Source: CATOSP01 sp965237775
Lineage (GTDB): Bacteria; Chloroflexota; Dehalococcoidia; Lucifugimonadales; UBA3495
Length of the DNA: 64,000 nucleotides
Direction of reading: 5' to 3'
NCBI GenBank assembly: GCA_965237775.1
Contig: OZ250155.1
Coordinates: 496,001-560,000, forward strand
How positions within the stretch are numbered: the first letter of the stretch is position 1; each line of letters starts with the position of its first letter. Positions 1 to 7,883 of this stretch are shown here, piece after piece. A program made the translations under genes and the position numbers. The notes below the pieces were generated by a model. The model saw only the letters and a program-made list of their open reading frames with translations. It did not search any database and was not told the DNA's origin.

Positions 1-1
1 G

Positions 2-295
2 CAATTCCAGATCGGCCAAACGTTAATGGCCGGGACGGAGCAGATGTTGGTTACCGGCATCGAGGACAACATGATGACCGTAACCCGTGGGCTTAACGGG
101 ACCGTCTCCAGCGGCCACGCCTCGGGCGCCGGGGTTTTCATTCTAAGATGGCCCCCTGCGGTGGAACGGGCCACACTTATCCAGGCGGCCCGCATCTGGA
201 CCCGCGCCGCAGACTTCGAACCCTTCTTCGTCGACTCGGAATTGGACACCGACGTCCGGCTGCTCCTAGAGCCCTACAGGAAGTTGGCGGGGTAA
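2..295 (+). CDS. Phage head-tail-connector-like protein, 3' part (5' end outside window)
   Basis: The frame is open from the first bases of the window, so the start lies upstream; about 97 codons are visible. The visible N-terminal part contains VTRGLNGT followed by a HASGA stretch, a pattern common in phage structural proteins. The C-terminal half (ERATLIQAARIW ... LLLEPYRKLAG) resembles small gp6-like head-tail connector proteins, where an alpha-helical array ends in a 'V-R-x-L-L-x-P-Y-R' motif. No other phage gene follows, so this is probably the edge of a prophage or a prophage remnant lying to the left. The family call is by pattern recognition only. ATG codons at positions 26 and 41 are internal. 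Confidence 0.5.
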   Translation, partial: QFQIGQTLMAGTEQMLVTGIEDNMMTVTRGLNGTVSSGHASGAGVFILRWPPAVERATLIQAARIWTRAADFEPFFVDSELDTDVRLLLEPYRKLAG

Positions 296-354
296 CTGAC
301 GACATTACTCAGAATTCTATCAGGCCCGTCCGCTGCCCTCGCCAGGAGTAGGTG

Positions 355-500
355 AAATCCCCCCAACCCCCCTTTCCGAAAGTGGGGCTACCATTGCGGC
401 TTCCCGCCCCTCGACCAGTCGCGAAAGTTAACCTCCGCCGCACTCCTCGGTGCCTCCCCCTTTGGCGAAAGGGGGACTGAGGGGGATTTTCCCCTGCCCG
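355..500. repeat. Palindromic C-rich/G-rich intergenic repeat cluster
   Basis: Two units of a dispersed repeat: a C5-TTT block, a short CG-containing centre and an AAA-G5 block, usually followed by a 'GGGGGATTT' tail. Each unit can form a hairpin. The same unit recurs at 5845-6035, 8510-8560 and 28805-28935. Short antisense frames here are low-complexity translations of the repeat and I do not regard them as genes. Confidence 0.6.
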
Positions 501-576
501 CCAGAACCCCCGGACCCTTCGACTCCCGCACCCGGCCTCCACCCAGCCCTAGCCAATACGGTAGGACTTAAAAACC

Positions 577-677
577 GTAACTGTTCAGACTGGGGCAAAT
601 CTGCGTTGTGGCCACGAGTGAAACTACAGGAGGCGCAGGTAGACTTCAAGGATGAAGTTACCCGTCGAGTCCGGCAC
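577..677 (+). mobile_element. IS66-type left-end remnant (solo end)
   Basis: Starts with GTAACTGTTCAGACTGG and is nearly identical over about 100 bp to the left end of the complete IS66-type element at 50650. That includes the untranslated leader and the transposase start (ATGAAGTTACC here, ATGAAGCTACC there). Homology ends near 677, shortly after the start codon, so this is a truncated element that cannot encode a transposase. Positions 678-799 hold nothing I recognise. Confidence 0.8.
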
Positions 678-799
678 CGACCATTGATACTGGACGGGGC
701 CGGAATTACCGAGGGTGAAGTCGCTGCTCTGCGATCTCTTGGACGATAGGTCCGAGGTTCACTTCCTTCCCCGTCTCCATGCCCGGGTCTCCTGCGGAG

Positions 800-1690
800 C
801 TAACATCCCGAGACGCACGAGTCCCAGGTGACCGAGTTTCCCAGATCCATGTAGATGTAGCCAATCTTTGAAAGGTCGATTTGGTTTCCGAGGTTTGCAA
901 ATACCGTGCCCACCAGGTCCACATCGTCTCCGGTATTGGGGGCGACCACCGGCGCACCACTGTCACCGGGGGTTGGGACCTGGCCACCGTCGTCTATGAC
1001 GGCGCGTGCCACGTGGATGATCCGAACGCCGTCCCTCTCCGAGGGGGGCCACGGCCTTTTGATCTCGAAGTACGTGTTGTCGTCAGTGACCGTGGCGGTC
1101 CGCCACCCGGTCCTCGCGCCAATGTAGTAGACCTCGTCGCCTATGCTGATGCTCGACTCCTCCCCCGTGATTTCGAATGTGGAGCCGACCGGGTTCACGT
1201 CGATCTCGAGAACGGCCTCAGGCTGGGCCACATGGCCCAAGTCTAAGCTCGTCCCGGACTCCGCTTCCGCGAAGGCCGAGTCCGAGTACCGGCACACGTA
1301 GTTGTACGGACATTGCGAGTCGGAGATCGAGTGCAGGTGGGGGTCGATTGCCTCCACCGCGACCTTATTGTTTTGGAACAGGTTCTTGTTTGGCTGGTAG
1401 ATGTCCGCGTCGTCAAGCCCGCCGATGTCTCGGTGGGCGTTGGTGCAGTGCGAGGCCACCACCATTCCACCCACGTCGTCCCGCTCCGTAACGAAGCCGA
1501 TGCTGCAATACCCCCGCCCGAATTTGATCTGAAACTGATCGCCTCCCACCACGGGACGCCACTTGGCGCGCACGCTATCTCCGTTGGCCAGCAGCCCGCC
1601 CTCTACCTGCTCGAAGATCACGGCCCCCCGGGGGATTCCCAACTCGTCCATAATGCCGCGCGCGTCCTCGGCCTGTCCTATGTCATCCAA
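800..1690 (-). CDS. Trypsin-like serine protease, catalytic part (downstream half of a frameshifted gene)
   Basis: A chymotrypsin-fold (S1-like) protease domain. In the 296-residue translation the likely triad is His81 (ASHCTN), Asp137 (RYSDSAF) and Ser244 (PGDSGAPV, the GDSG signature). Four Cys near residues 62-133 may form disulfides. The frame opens with TTG and overlaps the upstream signal-peptide/pro-region frame by 13 bp in a different phase. The N-terminal segment (DDIGQAEDARGIMDELGIP) reads as a continuation of that pro-region rather than a natural start. Together the two frames make one secreted protease of about 460 residues. Either the gene is frameshifted, or there is a one-base sequence error near 1680-1690. 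Confidence 0.8.
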   Translation of the reverse strand: MDDIGQAEDARGIMDELGIPRGAVIFEQVEGGLLANGDSVRAKWRPVVGGDQFQIKFGRGYCSIGFVTERDDVGGMVVASHCTNAHRDIGGLDDADIYQPNKNLFQNNKVAVEAIDPHLHSISDSQCPYNYVCRYSDSAFAEAESGTSLDLGHVAQPEAVLEIDVNPVGSTFEITGEESSISIGDEVYYIGARTGWRTATVTDDNTYFEIKRPWPPSERDGVRIIHVARAVIDDGGQVPTPGDSGAPVVAPNTGDDVDLVGTVFANLGNQIDLSKIGYIYMDLGNSVTWDSCVSGC

Positions 1691-2178
1691 TCCGACAATC
1701 CGAATTCGATGCGGTTGGCAATCTCAAGCACCGCGCCGGTCTTCGGGTAGATACCACCTTGCACCATGGCCGTGTCGAGGGCGTAGAACCACTCCAATAG
1801 GGCGTCGAAAGCGTAGTCGCCCTGCACCGGAATTACCCGAGTGACCTGTCGTTTGCCTCGGTAGGCCGCCCGGAAGGCGTCCCTCGCCGCTTCGGTCTCG
1901 CCGAGGTCCTGCATGTAGACGTAGACCGTGGTCTTGTCGGTGCTGTGGAAGTAGTACCCGCCGAATCCGCCCGCGTGTTCCTGGGCGATCCGGGCCAAGC
2001 GCTGGTCGGTGTCCACCATCTGGCCGTTTTCGTCGAACAGGTCCCGGACCACGTCCTCCTTGATATCGTCCAGGTCCACACCGCCGTCGCCTTCCTGGGC
2101 CACCACGGTAGCCGCCATAATCAGTCCCAGGAGCATGGTCATGGCAACCACGAGGATGGGAATTCGCCTAAGGAACAT
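1678..2178 (-). CDS. Signal peptide and pro-region of the same frameshifted trypsin-like protease
   Basis: ATG at 2178 begins a clear Sec signal peptide (MFLRRIPILVVAMTMLLGL, cleavage likely after the VVAQ region). A pro-domain of about 130 residues follows, with alternating beta/alpha character (KTTVYVYMQDLGETEAARD). The frame ends in a TAG next to where the catalytic frame begins. The tail 'EIANRIEFGLSDW' flows in sense into 'DDIGQAEDARG' of the downstream frame, which argues for one ancestral gene. A purine-rich stretch with GGAAGC lies upstream of the start. Confidence 0.75.
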   Translation of the reverse strand: MFLRRIPILVVAMTMLLGLIMAATVVAQEGDGGVDLDDIKEDVVRDLFDENGQMVDTDQRLARIAQEHAGGFGGYYFHSTDKTTVYVYMQDLGETEAARDAFRAAYRGKRQVTRVIPVQGDYAFDALLEWFYALDTAMVQGGIYPKTGAVLEIANRIEFGLSDWMT

Positions 2179-2317
2179 AGTAACGCTTCCTTAGATGGAA
2201 GTTCGCCTAATAAACATGGTAATACCTCCTTAATTAGATAGGAATTGGGAAATCGGTCAACGCGGGCACTGCAATGTAGGGGCAAATGGGAAGCGGTGTC
2301 AACTGGGACTGGCTTTT

Positions 2318-2672
2318 GTAACTGTTCAGACTCGATGATGCGGATTGGCTGAATCCCACATCGGTCAACTCCATGATGATTCTCAAACTATGACCCTCAG
2401 CCCCAACCAGGCATTCCCGCGCAGGGAGACCTTCGAATAATCCCCTCTCACTCCGGGAGAGGGTTAGGGTGAGGGCGTCCCCCGTATCTGGGCACACTCT
2501 GGATTCTCGCATTCGCCGGAATCACGGAAGGTCACGCAAAGGTCTACGAAGGCTGGAATCCAGAAATGCCAATGATAGTGACCGTAGCTGGTTGTAAAGG
2601 TTTCTGTATTCCGGGTCAAGCCCGGTATGTCGGGTTGGGAGTAGGAAGGACACATCAAGTCTGAACAGTTAC
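2318..2672. mobile_element. MITE-like repeat, copy 1 (IS66-type termini)
   Basis: A 355-bp non-coding element bounded by GTAACTGTTCAGACT and its inverted copy AGTCTGAACAGTTAC. The internal sequence contains several imperfect palindromes. Related copies lie at 20063-20416, 22535-22888 and 24354-24705. The outer arms of copy 1 are inverted relative to the other copies, while the central 'GAGAGGGTTAGGGTGAGGG' block keeps the same direction. No clear 8-bp target duplication is visible here. Confidence 0.7.
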
Positions 2673-2756
2673 TAAAAACCTCCGTTAGTGACATCCCCAT
2701 GCCCTCCCGGATATACTGACTTGACCAACCCCTATCCGTGGCGGGAGGGCATTACC

Positions 2757-3647
2757 ATGAGTTGGGATTTCGAGCTTGTGGCGGGTCCCCTGGGCGGCAC
2801 CACCGAGGGTCCGGTCTGGGACGGGGAAGCTCTGCTCTACACCCATATCCCAGGCAGCCGGATCATGCGCTACGACCCGCGCACCGGAGACAACACCGAG
2901 TATTTCACCAACACCTACAACACCAATGGGCTGTGCTTCGACGCGCAGGGCAACCTCTACGGTTGCCAGAGCGGCGGGAGGCGCATCGTGCGCTTCGAGA
3001 AGGACGGCTCCACCATCAGCTCCCTTCCACGCCGGCTGGACGGCCACCAGCACAACAACCCCAACGACCTGGCCGTCGACAAACTGGGACGCATCTGGTT
3101 CACCGACCCCTTTAACGGCTCGGCTGGAGACCAGGAGTTGGACCACATGTCGGTCCTGCGCCTGGACCCCCAGGGGAACGGCCGGTGGGAACTCAATCGC
3201 GCCACCTTCGATGTGAGCCGTCCCAACGGCGTGCTCATATCCCGGGACCAAAAGACCCTCTACGTCGCCCAAAGCGACTATTCGGAGGACCAACCTCGCC
3301 AACTTCGCGCCTACCCCATCAATGATGACGGCTCCCTGGACAGCTACACGACCCTGCACACCTTCGGCATCGACCATAGGGGAGTCCACCGGGGCGTAGA
3401 CGGCATGACCCTGGATGTCGACGGCAACATCGTGGCCTGTGCGGGTTTCGAGGAAAGCGGCCCCGGCCCGATGATCTACGTATTTTCACCCACGGGAAGA
3501 GTGCTGGAAACCCACCCAATGCGCGTCGACCGTCCCACCAACTGCTGTTTCGGCGACGCGGATATGCGGTCCCTCTACGTGACCACTGGCGGGGGCCATC
3601 TCTTCCGCGCCCGCACCGGCCGCACCGGCTGGATCATGTGGCCGTAG
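2757..3647 (+). CDS. SMP-30/gluconolactonase-family beta-propeller lactonase
   Basis: A 296-residue protein from ATG 2757, preceded by GGGAGG (the frame is open further upstream to 2688, but this start has the ribosome-binding site). The family is a six-bladed propeller that hydrolyses sugar or other lactones with a bound divalent metal. Visible family features are the N-terminal 'EGPVWDG', the 'NPNDLAVDKLGRIWFTDP' blade with metal-binding Asn/Asp, 'RPNGVLIS' and 'GVDGMTLDVDGN'. There is no signal peptide, so it is probably cytoplasmic. The substrate cannot be read from sequence. It stands alone, between a mobile repeat and a small membrane protein. Confidence 0.85.
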   Translation: MSWDFELVAGPLGGTTEGPVWDGEALLYTHIPGSRIMRYDPRTGDNTEYFTNTYNTNGLCFDAQGNLYGCQSGGRRIVRFEKDGSTISSLPRRLDGHQHNNPNDLAVDKLGRIWFTDPFNGSAGDQELDHMSVLRLDPQGNGRWELNRATFDVSRPNGVLISRDQKTLYVAQSDYSEDQPRQLRAYPINDDGSLDSYTTLHTFGIDHRGVHRGVDGMTLDVDGNIVACAGFEESGPGPMIYVFSPTGRVLETHPMRVDRPTNCCFGDADMRSLYVTTGGGHLFRARTGRTGWIMWP

Positions 3648-3671
3648 GTTGTATGCTTATGAGACTACTGA

Positions 3672-4064
3672 ATGCGGACGGAACGAACAGCGATTTGGAG
3701 TGTGCCGGAAGGTTGGCAGACGTGGTTCTTTATCCTGTTTTCCGTTCAGCTCCTGAGTCTGATAGGCTTTGTTGTATGGTACGAGGCGTTCCTCAATGCG
3801 GCGGATTCTTGGCCTGAAACCATCCTTGCAATTGGGCGGGGCGCTTCCCCGTTTGTCATCCTGATTGCAGCAGAAAGCTTTATCCTAACCGAGGTTGCCG
3901 TGATGATTTCCGAGAGGTACCTGGAGAAGCGGTTCAGGGATGGACAGGCCGCCCAACATCAAAGATGGGTCGAGTGGAATAACCGGAGAATCGCGGCAGA
4001 GGCCGCTGGTGAGCCTTTTGACGAACCACCACCACGGCCGCCGTCCCCCCGAAGCGGAAATTAG
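3672..4064 (+). CDS. Small membrane protein of unknown function
   Basis: 130 residues. Two hydrophobic segments (about residues 17-37, WFFILFSVQLLSLIGFVVW, and about 55-80, around SPFVILIAAESFILTEVAVMI) are followed by a charged, proline-rich cytosolic-type tail (RWVEWNNRRIAAEAAGEPF ... PPPRPPSPRS). I do not recognise a family. It starts 25 bp after the lactonase stop on the same strand and could be co-transcribed. Confidence 0.55.
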   Translation: MRTERTAIWSVPEGWQTWFFILFSVQLLSLIGFVVWYEAFLNAADSWPETILAIGRGASPFVILIAAESFILTEVAVMISERYLEKRFRDGQAAQHQRWVEWNNRRIAAEAAGEPFDEPPPRPPSPRSGN

Positions 4065-4156
4065 ACTAATGCGATACGGTGATAATCGCCGCGGAATTCA
4101 TTGACGGTGGTTGTCTTGGGCATAGACCATTCGTGGAAGTTTTTGGAGGCTTGACG

Positions 4157-5803
4157 ATGCACTTGCTTGAAGTCCTGAACCCCATCGCTGAACAACGGGG
4201 AGTGGTTACCGCAAGGCCGATTAACCCCAGGCCCGCCACACTGGAAAACCTTACCGTCGGGCTGCTCTGGAGCGGCACCCACGGAGGCGACCTGGCGTTA
4301 AAGCGAGTCGGCGAGTTGCTGGAACAAAGGTTCCAGAACTGCGAGACCAGGTTCTACGCGGGTTCGGGTTACCCCATCTCCCCGCCGTTGGTGCGGCAGG
4401 CCGCCGAGGAGTGCGACGTCGTCATCGGCGCGACTGCCGATTGAGGGACATGCTGTTCGTGGATGGTCCACGACATGATTGAGATCGAGAAGATGGGCAA
4501 GCCAGCAGTTCCCATCGTGTCAGGCCGGTTCGAGGGAGACGCCATTTCAAGCTCCCGGGCGTTTGCCATGCCAGACCTGCGCTTCGTGTTAGTGCCCCGC
4601 ATCTACCGCAACCTGCCAAACGACGAATGCGTCAGGCAAACAGAACTGGCCTTTGACGATCTGGTGGAGGTCATAACCTCCCCGGAAACCGCGTCGGCCG
4701 GTTCCCACGCCATCGACACCGTGGGAGTCCAGCGTTTCGAGGGCGACGACCGGTTCGACGCGGTCCTCCGGATGAACGAGGACTTCATCAACCGGGACTG
4801 GGCCGACGGCATGCCGTTGCTGCCGGCTACCCGTGAAGCCGTTGACGCCCTCATCGAGGGCACCTGCCTGCCCGCGGACCACCTGGTCTGCGACATGCCT
4901 CCGGGGTTCGGCCTGGCCACGGTCGAGAAGATTGCCATCAATGCCGCAATGGCAGGAGCCAAGCCCGAGCACATGCCCGTCATAATCGGCGCGGTGCAGG
5001 CCCTGTCCAAAGTTGGCGGCTACGGCGGCAAATCCCTCCTGATGTCTACCAGCGCCCACGCGCCGCTGCTGATCGTAAACGGTCCAATAGCCAAGGAGCT
5101 GGACATCAACCCCAGGTCCGCCCTGGGTCCCGGACGCGACAACCGGGTCAACATCGTCATCGGCCGGGCGTTCTCCCTGTGCCTGCGGAACCTGGGCTAC
5201 TGGTATCCCAACCAGATGGACATGGACACGGTGGGCACGACCCGGAAGTTCGTCCACTGCATCGCCGAAAACGAGGACATGAGCCCCTGGGAGCCATTCC
5301 ACGTCAACCAGGGATTCAACGACCAGGAAAGCGCGGTCAGTGTATTCACCACCGACGGCGAGTTGGACACGCAGGACCAGGGCAACACCACCGCCGAGGG
5401 ACTGCTCAAGACCATCGCCTACGGGGCCACCTTCGGGACTCGCAGTCTTGGGGAGCGGCACACGTCGGAGCGGTTGATCCTGATGCCTCCGGACGTGGCG
5501 CGGGTCGTGGGCGCGGAGAACTTCTCCAAGCAGGCAGCCAAGGAGTTCATCCATTTCCACGCCAACACCAGCCTGGGCAAGATGATTCAGTACATGCCGC
5601 TGAAGGGTGAGGCGCGGGTAGCCGCCAACTGGAAGTGGCTGGAGAACCTGACCGAAGAGCAACGGTTGAACATCACCGTGCCCGTGCTGGACAACGCCAA
5701 CCGCTACTTCATAGTGGTTGTTGGAGCGGACCGGGCCAAGTCCCTGGTGCATCCCAGCGGACCCAGCCCCGCCACCGTGGGAGTGGACCAGTTCCGGTCA
5801 TGA
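4157..5803 (+). CDS. UGSC-family protein, candidate selenoprotein (in-frame UGA at 4442-4444)
   Basis: ATG 4157 has a strong GGAGG seven bases upstream. Reading runs 95 codons to a TGA, then continues in exactly the same frame for 453 more codons to 5803, giving 548 residues. At the TGA the sequence is A-T-A-D-(TGA)-G-T-C-C-S-W-M-V-H-D-M. This matches the motif for which the UGSC family is named, where U is selenocysteine and the Ser is Thr here. The region before it (VGLLWSGTHGGDLALKRV ... DVVIGATAD) and after it (HDMIEIEKMGKPAVPIVSGRFE) form one continuous domain. A large C-terminal domain follows (GMPLLPATREAVDALIEG ... NAAMAGAKPEHMPVI). A hairpin follows the UGA (separate entry). The alternative is a nonsense mutation, but the motif match and open downstream frame argue against it. 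The biochemical role of the family is not established, as far as I know. Confidence 0.85.
4449..4477 (+). promoter_or_regulatory. Candidate bacterial SECIS hairpin
   Basis: Immediately downstream of the UGA. Lower stem CATG/CATG (4449-4452 with 4474-4477), a four-base left bulge, a perfect seven-base-pair upper stem TCGTGGA/TCCACGA (4457-4463 with 4467-4473) and a three-base loop TGG (4464-4466). The loop G at 4465 is about 20 nt after the UGA. This fits the general bacterial SECIS rule of a short apical loop with G in its first two positions, roughly 16-37 nt from the UGA. Confidence 0.7.
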
Positions 5804-5844
5804 GCGGCGGGGGACACCGGTCCCTCTCGACTCACCAGCGGGAA

Positions 5845-6035
5845 CGGTGGGAGAAATCCCCCTCAATCCTCCTTTCGCCAAATGGGGAGAGGAGCGGGTC
5901 GGCCCCCCTTTCGAAAAAGGGGGGTCTGGGGGGATTTGGCCCGCCCCTCAACAGACAACCCGACGGACCACAGGGACTAACGTCCATAGCCTCCCTTTCG
6001 AAAAACAGAGGTCTGGGGGGATTTCCCCCACCCAC
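5845..6035. repeat. Palindromic C-rich/G-rich repeat cluster
   Basis: Three units of the same hairpin repeat seen at 355-500 (C5-TTTCG ... AAAGGGGG with a GGGGGATTT tail), one of them degenerate. They fill the gap between the UGSC gene and tlyA; no gene is supported here. Confidence 0.6.
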
Positions 6036-6067
6036 GCCAAGCAGTGCGATGGCCACGCAGGCCCCTA

Positions 6068-6808
6068 ATGGCTAAGACCGTAGGCAGGAAGCGGGCCGAC
6101 CTTCTTCTAGTGGAGAAGGGTTTGGCCGAAAGCCGGGAGCAAGCCCAGACCCTGATCGCGGAGGGGTTGGTTTTCTCCAGGTCGGGACGGGTCCTCAAGT
6201 CAAGCGCCCTGTTGGCCGGCGACGCGGCCATCGACGTCAAGGGCGGCCTTCCCTACGTAAGCCGGGGAGGACTGAAGCTGGCCCATGCCCTGGACGCCTT
6301 CGGCGTCCAGGTGGACGGATTGACGGTCCTGGACGTCGGCGCGTCCACCGGCGGCTTCACCGACTGTATGCTCCAACGGGGAGCGAGCCATATCTACGCC
6401 GTGGACGTAGGTTACGGTCAATTGAGCTACAAGCTGAGGCAGGACCCGCGAGTGGCCGTCATGGAACGGCTCAACGCCCGTTACCCCTTCGAGCTACCTG
6501 GGCCCGTGGACCTAATCTCAATGGACGTTTCATTTATATCGTTGCGCCTGGTCATACCCACGGTAGTGGAGCATCTAAGACAGGGCTGCTACCTGGTGGT
6601 CCTCGTCAAACCCCAGTTCGAGGCTCGCAAGGGGGAGGTTGGTAAGGGCGGAGTAATTCGTGACGCATCCCTCCACGCCGCCATCCTGGGCCGGACCATC
6701 GTCTGGGCGGTAAACGAGGGGCTGCGGGTGCGCAACCTGTGCCCATCACCGATTCTTGGCGACGCGGGCAACCGGGAGTTTTTCTTGCTCCTGCGGAAAC
6801 CCAGCTAG
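6068..6808 (+). CDS. tlyA: TlyA-family rRNA 2'-O-methyltransferase (hemolysin A family)
   Basis: 246 residues from ATG 6068 (MAKTVGRKRADLLL). An N-terminal S4 RNA-binding domain (about residues 6-65, KRADLLLVEKGLAESREQA) is followed by an RrmJ/FtsJ-type Rossmann methyltransferase. That domain has the SAM-binding motif DVGASTGGFTDCML, the conserved SRGGLKL lysine, MDVSFIS and VKPQFE, which supply the K-D-K-E catalytic residues. Family members methylate riboses in 16S and 23S rRNA (C1409/C1920 in mycobacteria). The length is typical. It is followed 4 bp later by a rhomboid gene, suggesting co-transcription. Confidence 0.92.
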   Translation: MAKTVGRKRADLLLVEKGLAESREQAQTLIAEGLVFSRSGRVLKSSALLAGDAAIDVKGGLPYVSRGGLKLAHALDAFGVQVDGLTVLDVGASTGGFTDCMLQRGASHIYAVDVGYGQLSYKLRQDPRVAVMERLNARYPFELPGPVDLISMDVSFISLRLVIPTVVEHLRQGCYLVVLVKPQFEARKGEVGKGGVIRDASLHAAILGRTIVWAVNEGLRVRNLCPSPILGDAGNREFFLLLRKPS

Positions 6809-6811
6809 GAC

Positions 6812-7360
6812 ATGCTTGCAAGCCTGGTCCTGCTGGTGGCGTTCGTCGCGACGATCTGGGTTGTGGAACTGGTGAACACTTTTACCGGCCACCGGCTCAA
6901 CGCCTATGGCATCCTGCCGCGCACAATGGACGGACTACGCGGCATCCCCCTGAGCCCCCTTCTCCACGGGAACATGTGGCACCTGCTGTCCAACACCGTC
7001 CCTCTGCTGATGTTGGGCGGGCTGTCGGCGATGAGAAGCGGAAGCCGCTTTGTGTGGGTATCCTTGTTTATAATCATCGCCGGGGGTGCGGGAGTCTGGG
7101 CAATGGGAAGGACCGCCGTTCACATCGGGGCCAGCGGGCTTGTCTTCGGCTACTTCGGCTACCTTGTTGCCAGGGGCTGGTACGATAAGCGCATCCTTTC
7201 CATTCTGATCGCCGTGGCCGTGATGGCGGTGTTCGGATGGGGGATACTGTTCGGGGTGTTGCCGACGGGCGGGTTCGTGTCGTGGGAAGGACACCTATGC
7301 GGGTTGGTGGCCGGAATCGTCGTGGCGCGGCTGACCAGGAGACCCAGAGAACCGGCTTAA
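6812..7360 (+). CDS. Rhomboid-family intramembrane serine protease
   Basis: 182 residues, mostly transmembrane (about six helices). Family landmarks are 'SPLLHGNMWHLLSNTVPLL' (His/Asn region of helix 2), the catalytic Ser in 'HIGASGLVFGYFGY' (GxSG), and the catalytic His in 'SWEGHLCGLVAG' of the last helix. Rhomboids cleave transmembrane substrates within the lipid bilayer. The start is ATG 6812, 4 bp after tlyA. The call is confident; the substrate is unknown. Confidence 0.9.
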   Translation: MLASLVLLVAFVATIWVVELVNTFTGHRLNAYGILPRTMDGLRGIPLSPLLHGNMWHLLSNTVPLLMLGGLSAMRSGSRFVWVSLFIIIAGGAGVWAMGRTAVHIGASGLVFGYFGYLVARGWYDKRILSILIAVAVMAVFGWGILFGVLPTGGFVSWEGHLCGLVAGIVVARLTRRPREPA

Positions 7361-7401
7361 GCAGGCAGAAGCAGCCTGGACGAGATAAGGAGTTGTATTC
7401 G

Positions 7402-7872
7402 ATGGAAGTAACAGAACTGGCCGAAATCTTGACCGCCCAGGGCAAGACGGTTTCGACGGCGGAGGCGTGCACCTGCGGGTTGATTGGATACTTGCTGGGC
7501 ACGGTTCCCGGAAGCTCCCGATACTATCCCGGCGGGGTCGTCGCCTACACCGGCGGGCTTAAAGAGAAGATATTGGGAGTGCCCGACGAATACTATGCCA
7601 CCTACGGCAGCGTTAGCGAAGAGATGGCCATCGCGATGGCCAAGGGAGTGCGAGAGCTAACGGGCACCGACTTCGCGGTTTCCACCACCGGGGTCACGGG
7701 ACCGGCGGGGGGCCGGTCGGGTCTGGCCATTGGCACGTTCTGGGTCGGACTGTCGGTCAAAGACGGCGAAGACTCGGCTGTTGAAATCCACGTCGACGGA
7801 GACCGTGACGCCACCAAGCACGGCGCGGCCCAGGCTGCGATCGATCTGTTGGGCCGCCACCTCAAGGGATAA
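7402..7872 (+). CDS. CinA C-terminal-domain protein (PncC-type nicotinamide-nucleotide amidase)
   Basis: 156 residues from ATG 7402, preceded by AAGGAG; the frame is open upstream but overlaps the rhomboid gene in another phase. Typical motifs are 'TAEACTCGLIGYLLGTVPGSSRYYPGGVVAY' with the conserved catalytic-site Ser/Thr and Tyr, 'YGSVSEEMAIAMAKGVR' and 'STTGVTGPAG'. The family deamidates NMN in pyridine-nucleotide recycling. This is the stand-alone C-domain; the N-terminal molybdopterin-binding-like domain of full CinA is absent. It ends 11 bp before the next gene, forming the third gene of a tlyA-rhomboid-cinA run. Confidence 0.88.
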   Translation: MEVTELAEILTAQGKTVSTAEACTCGLIGYLLGTVPGSSRYYPGGVVAYTGGLKEKILGVPDEYYATYGSVSEEMAIAMAKGVRELTGTDFAVSTTGVTGPAGGRSGLAIGTFWVGLSVKDGEDSAVEIHVDGDRDATKHGAAQAAIDLLGRHLKG

Positions 7873-7883
7873 GGGAGGATTAC

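Noticed and set aside
2685..3389. A 234-codon minus-strand frame
   Set aside because: Antisense of the SMP-30 lactonase; no supporting motif.
4589..5752. A 387-codon minus-strand frame opposite the UGSC gene
   Set aside because: It is the antisense of a GC-rich conserved gene; His/Val/Gly-rich composition, no motif and no ribosome-binding site.
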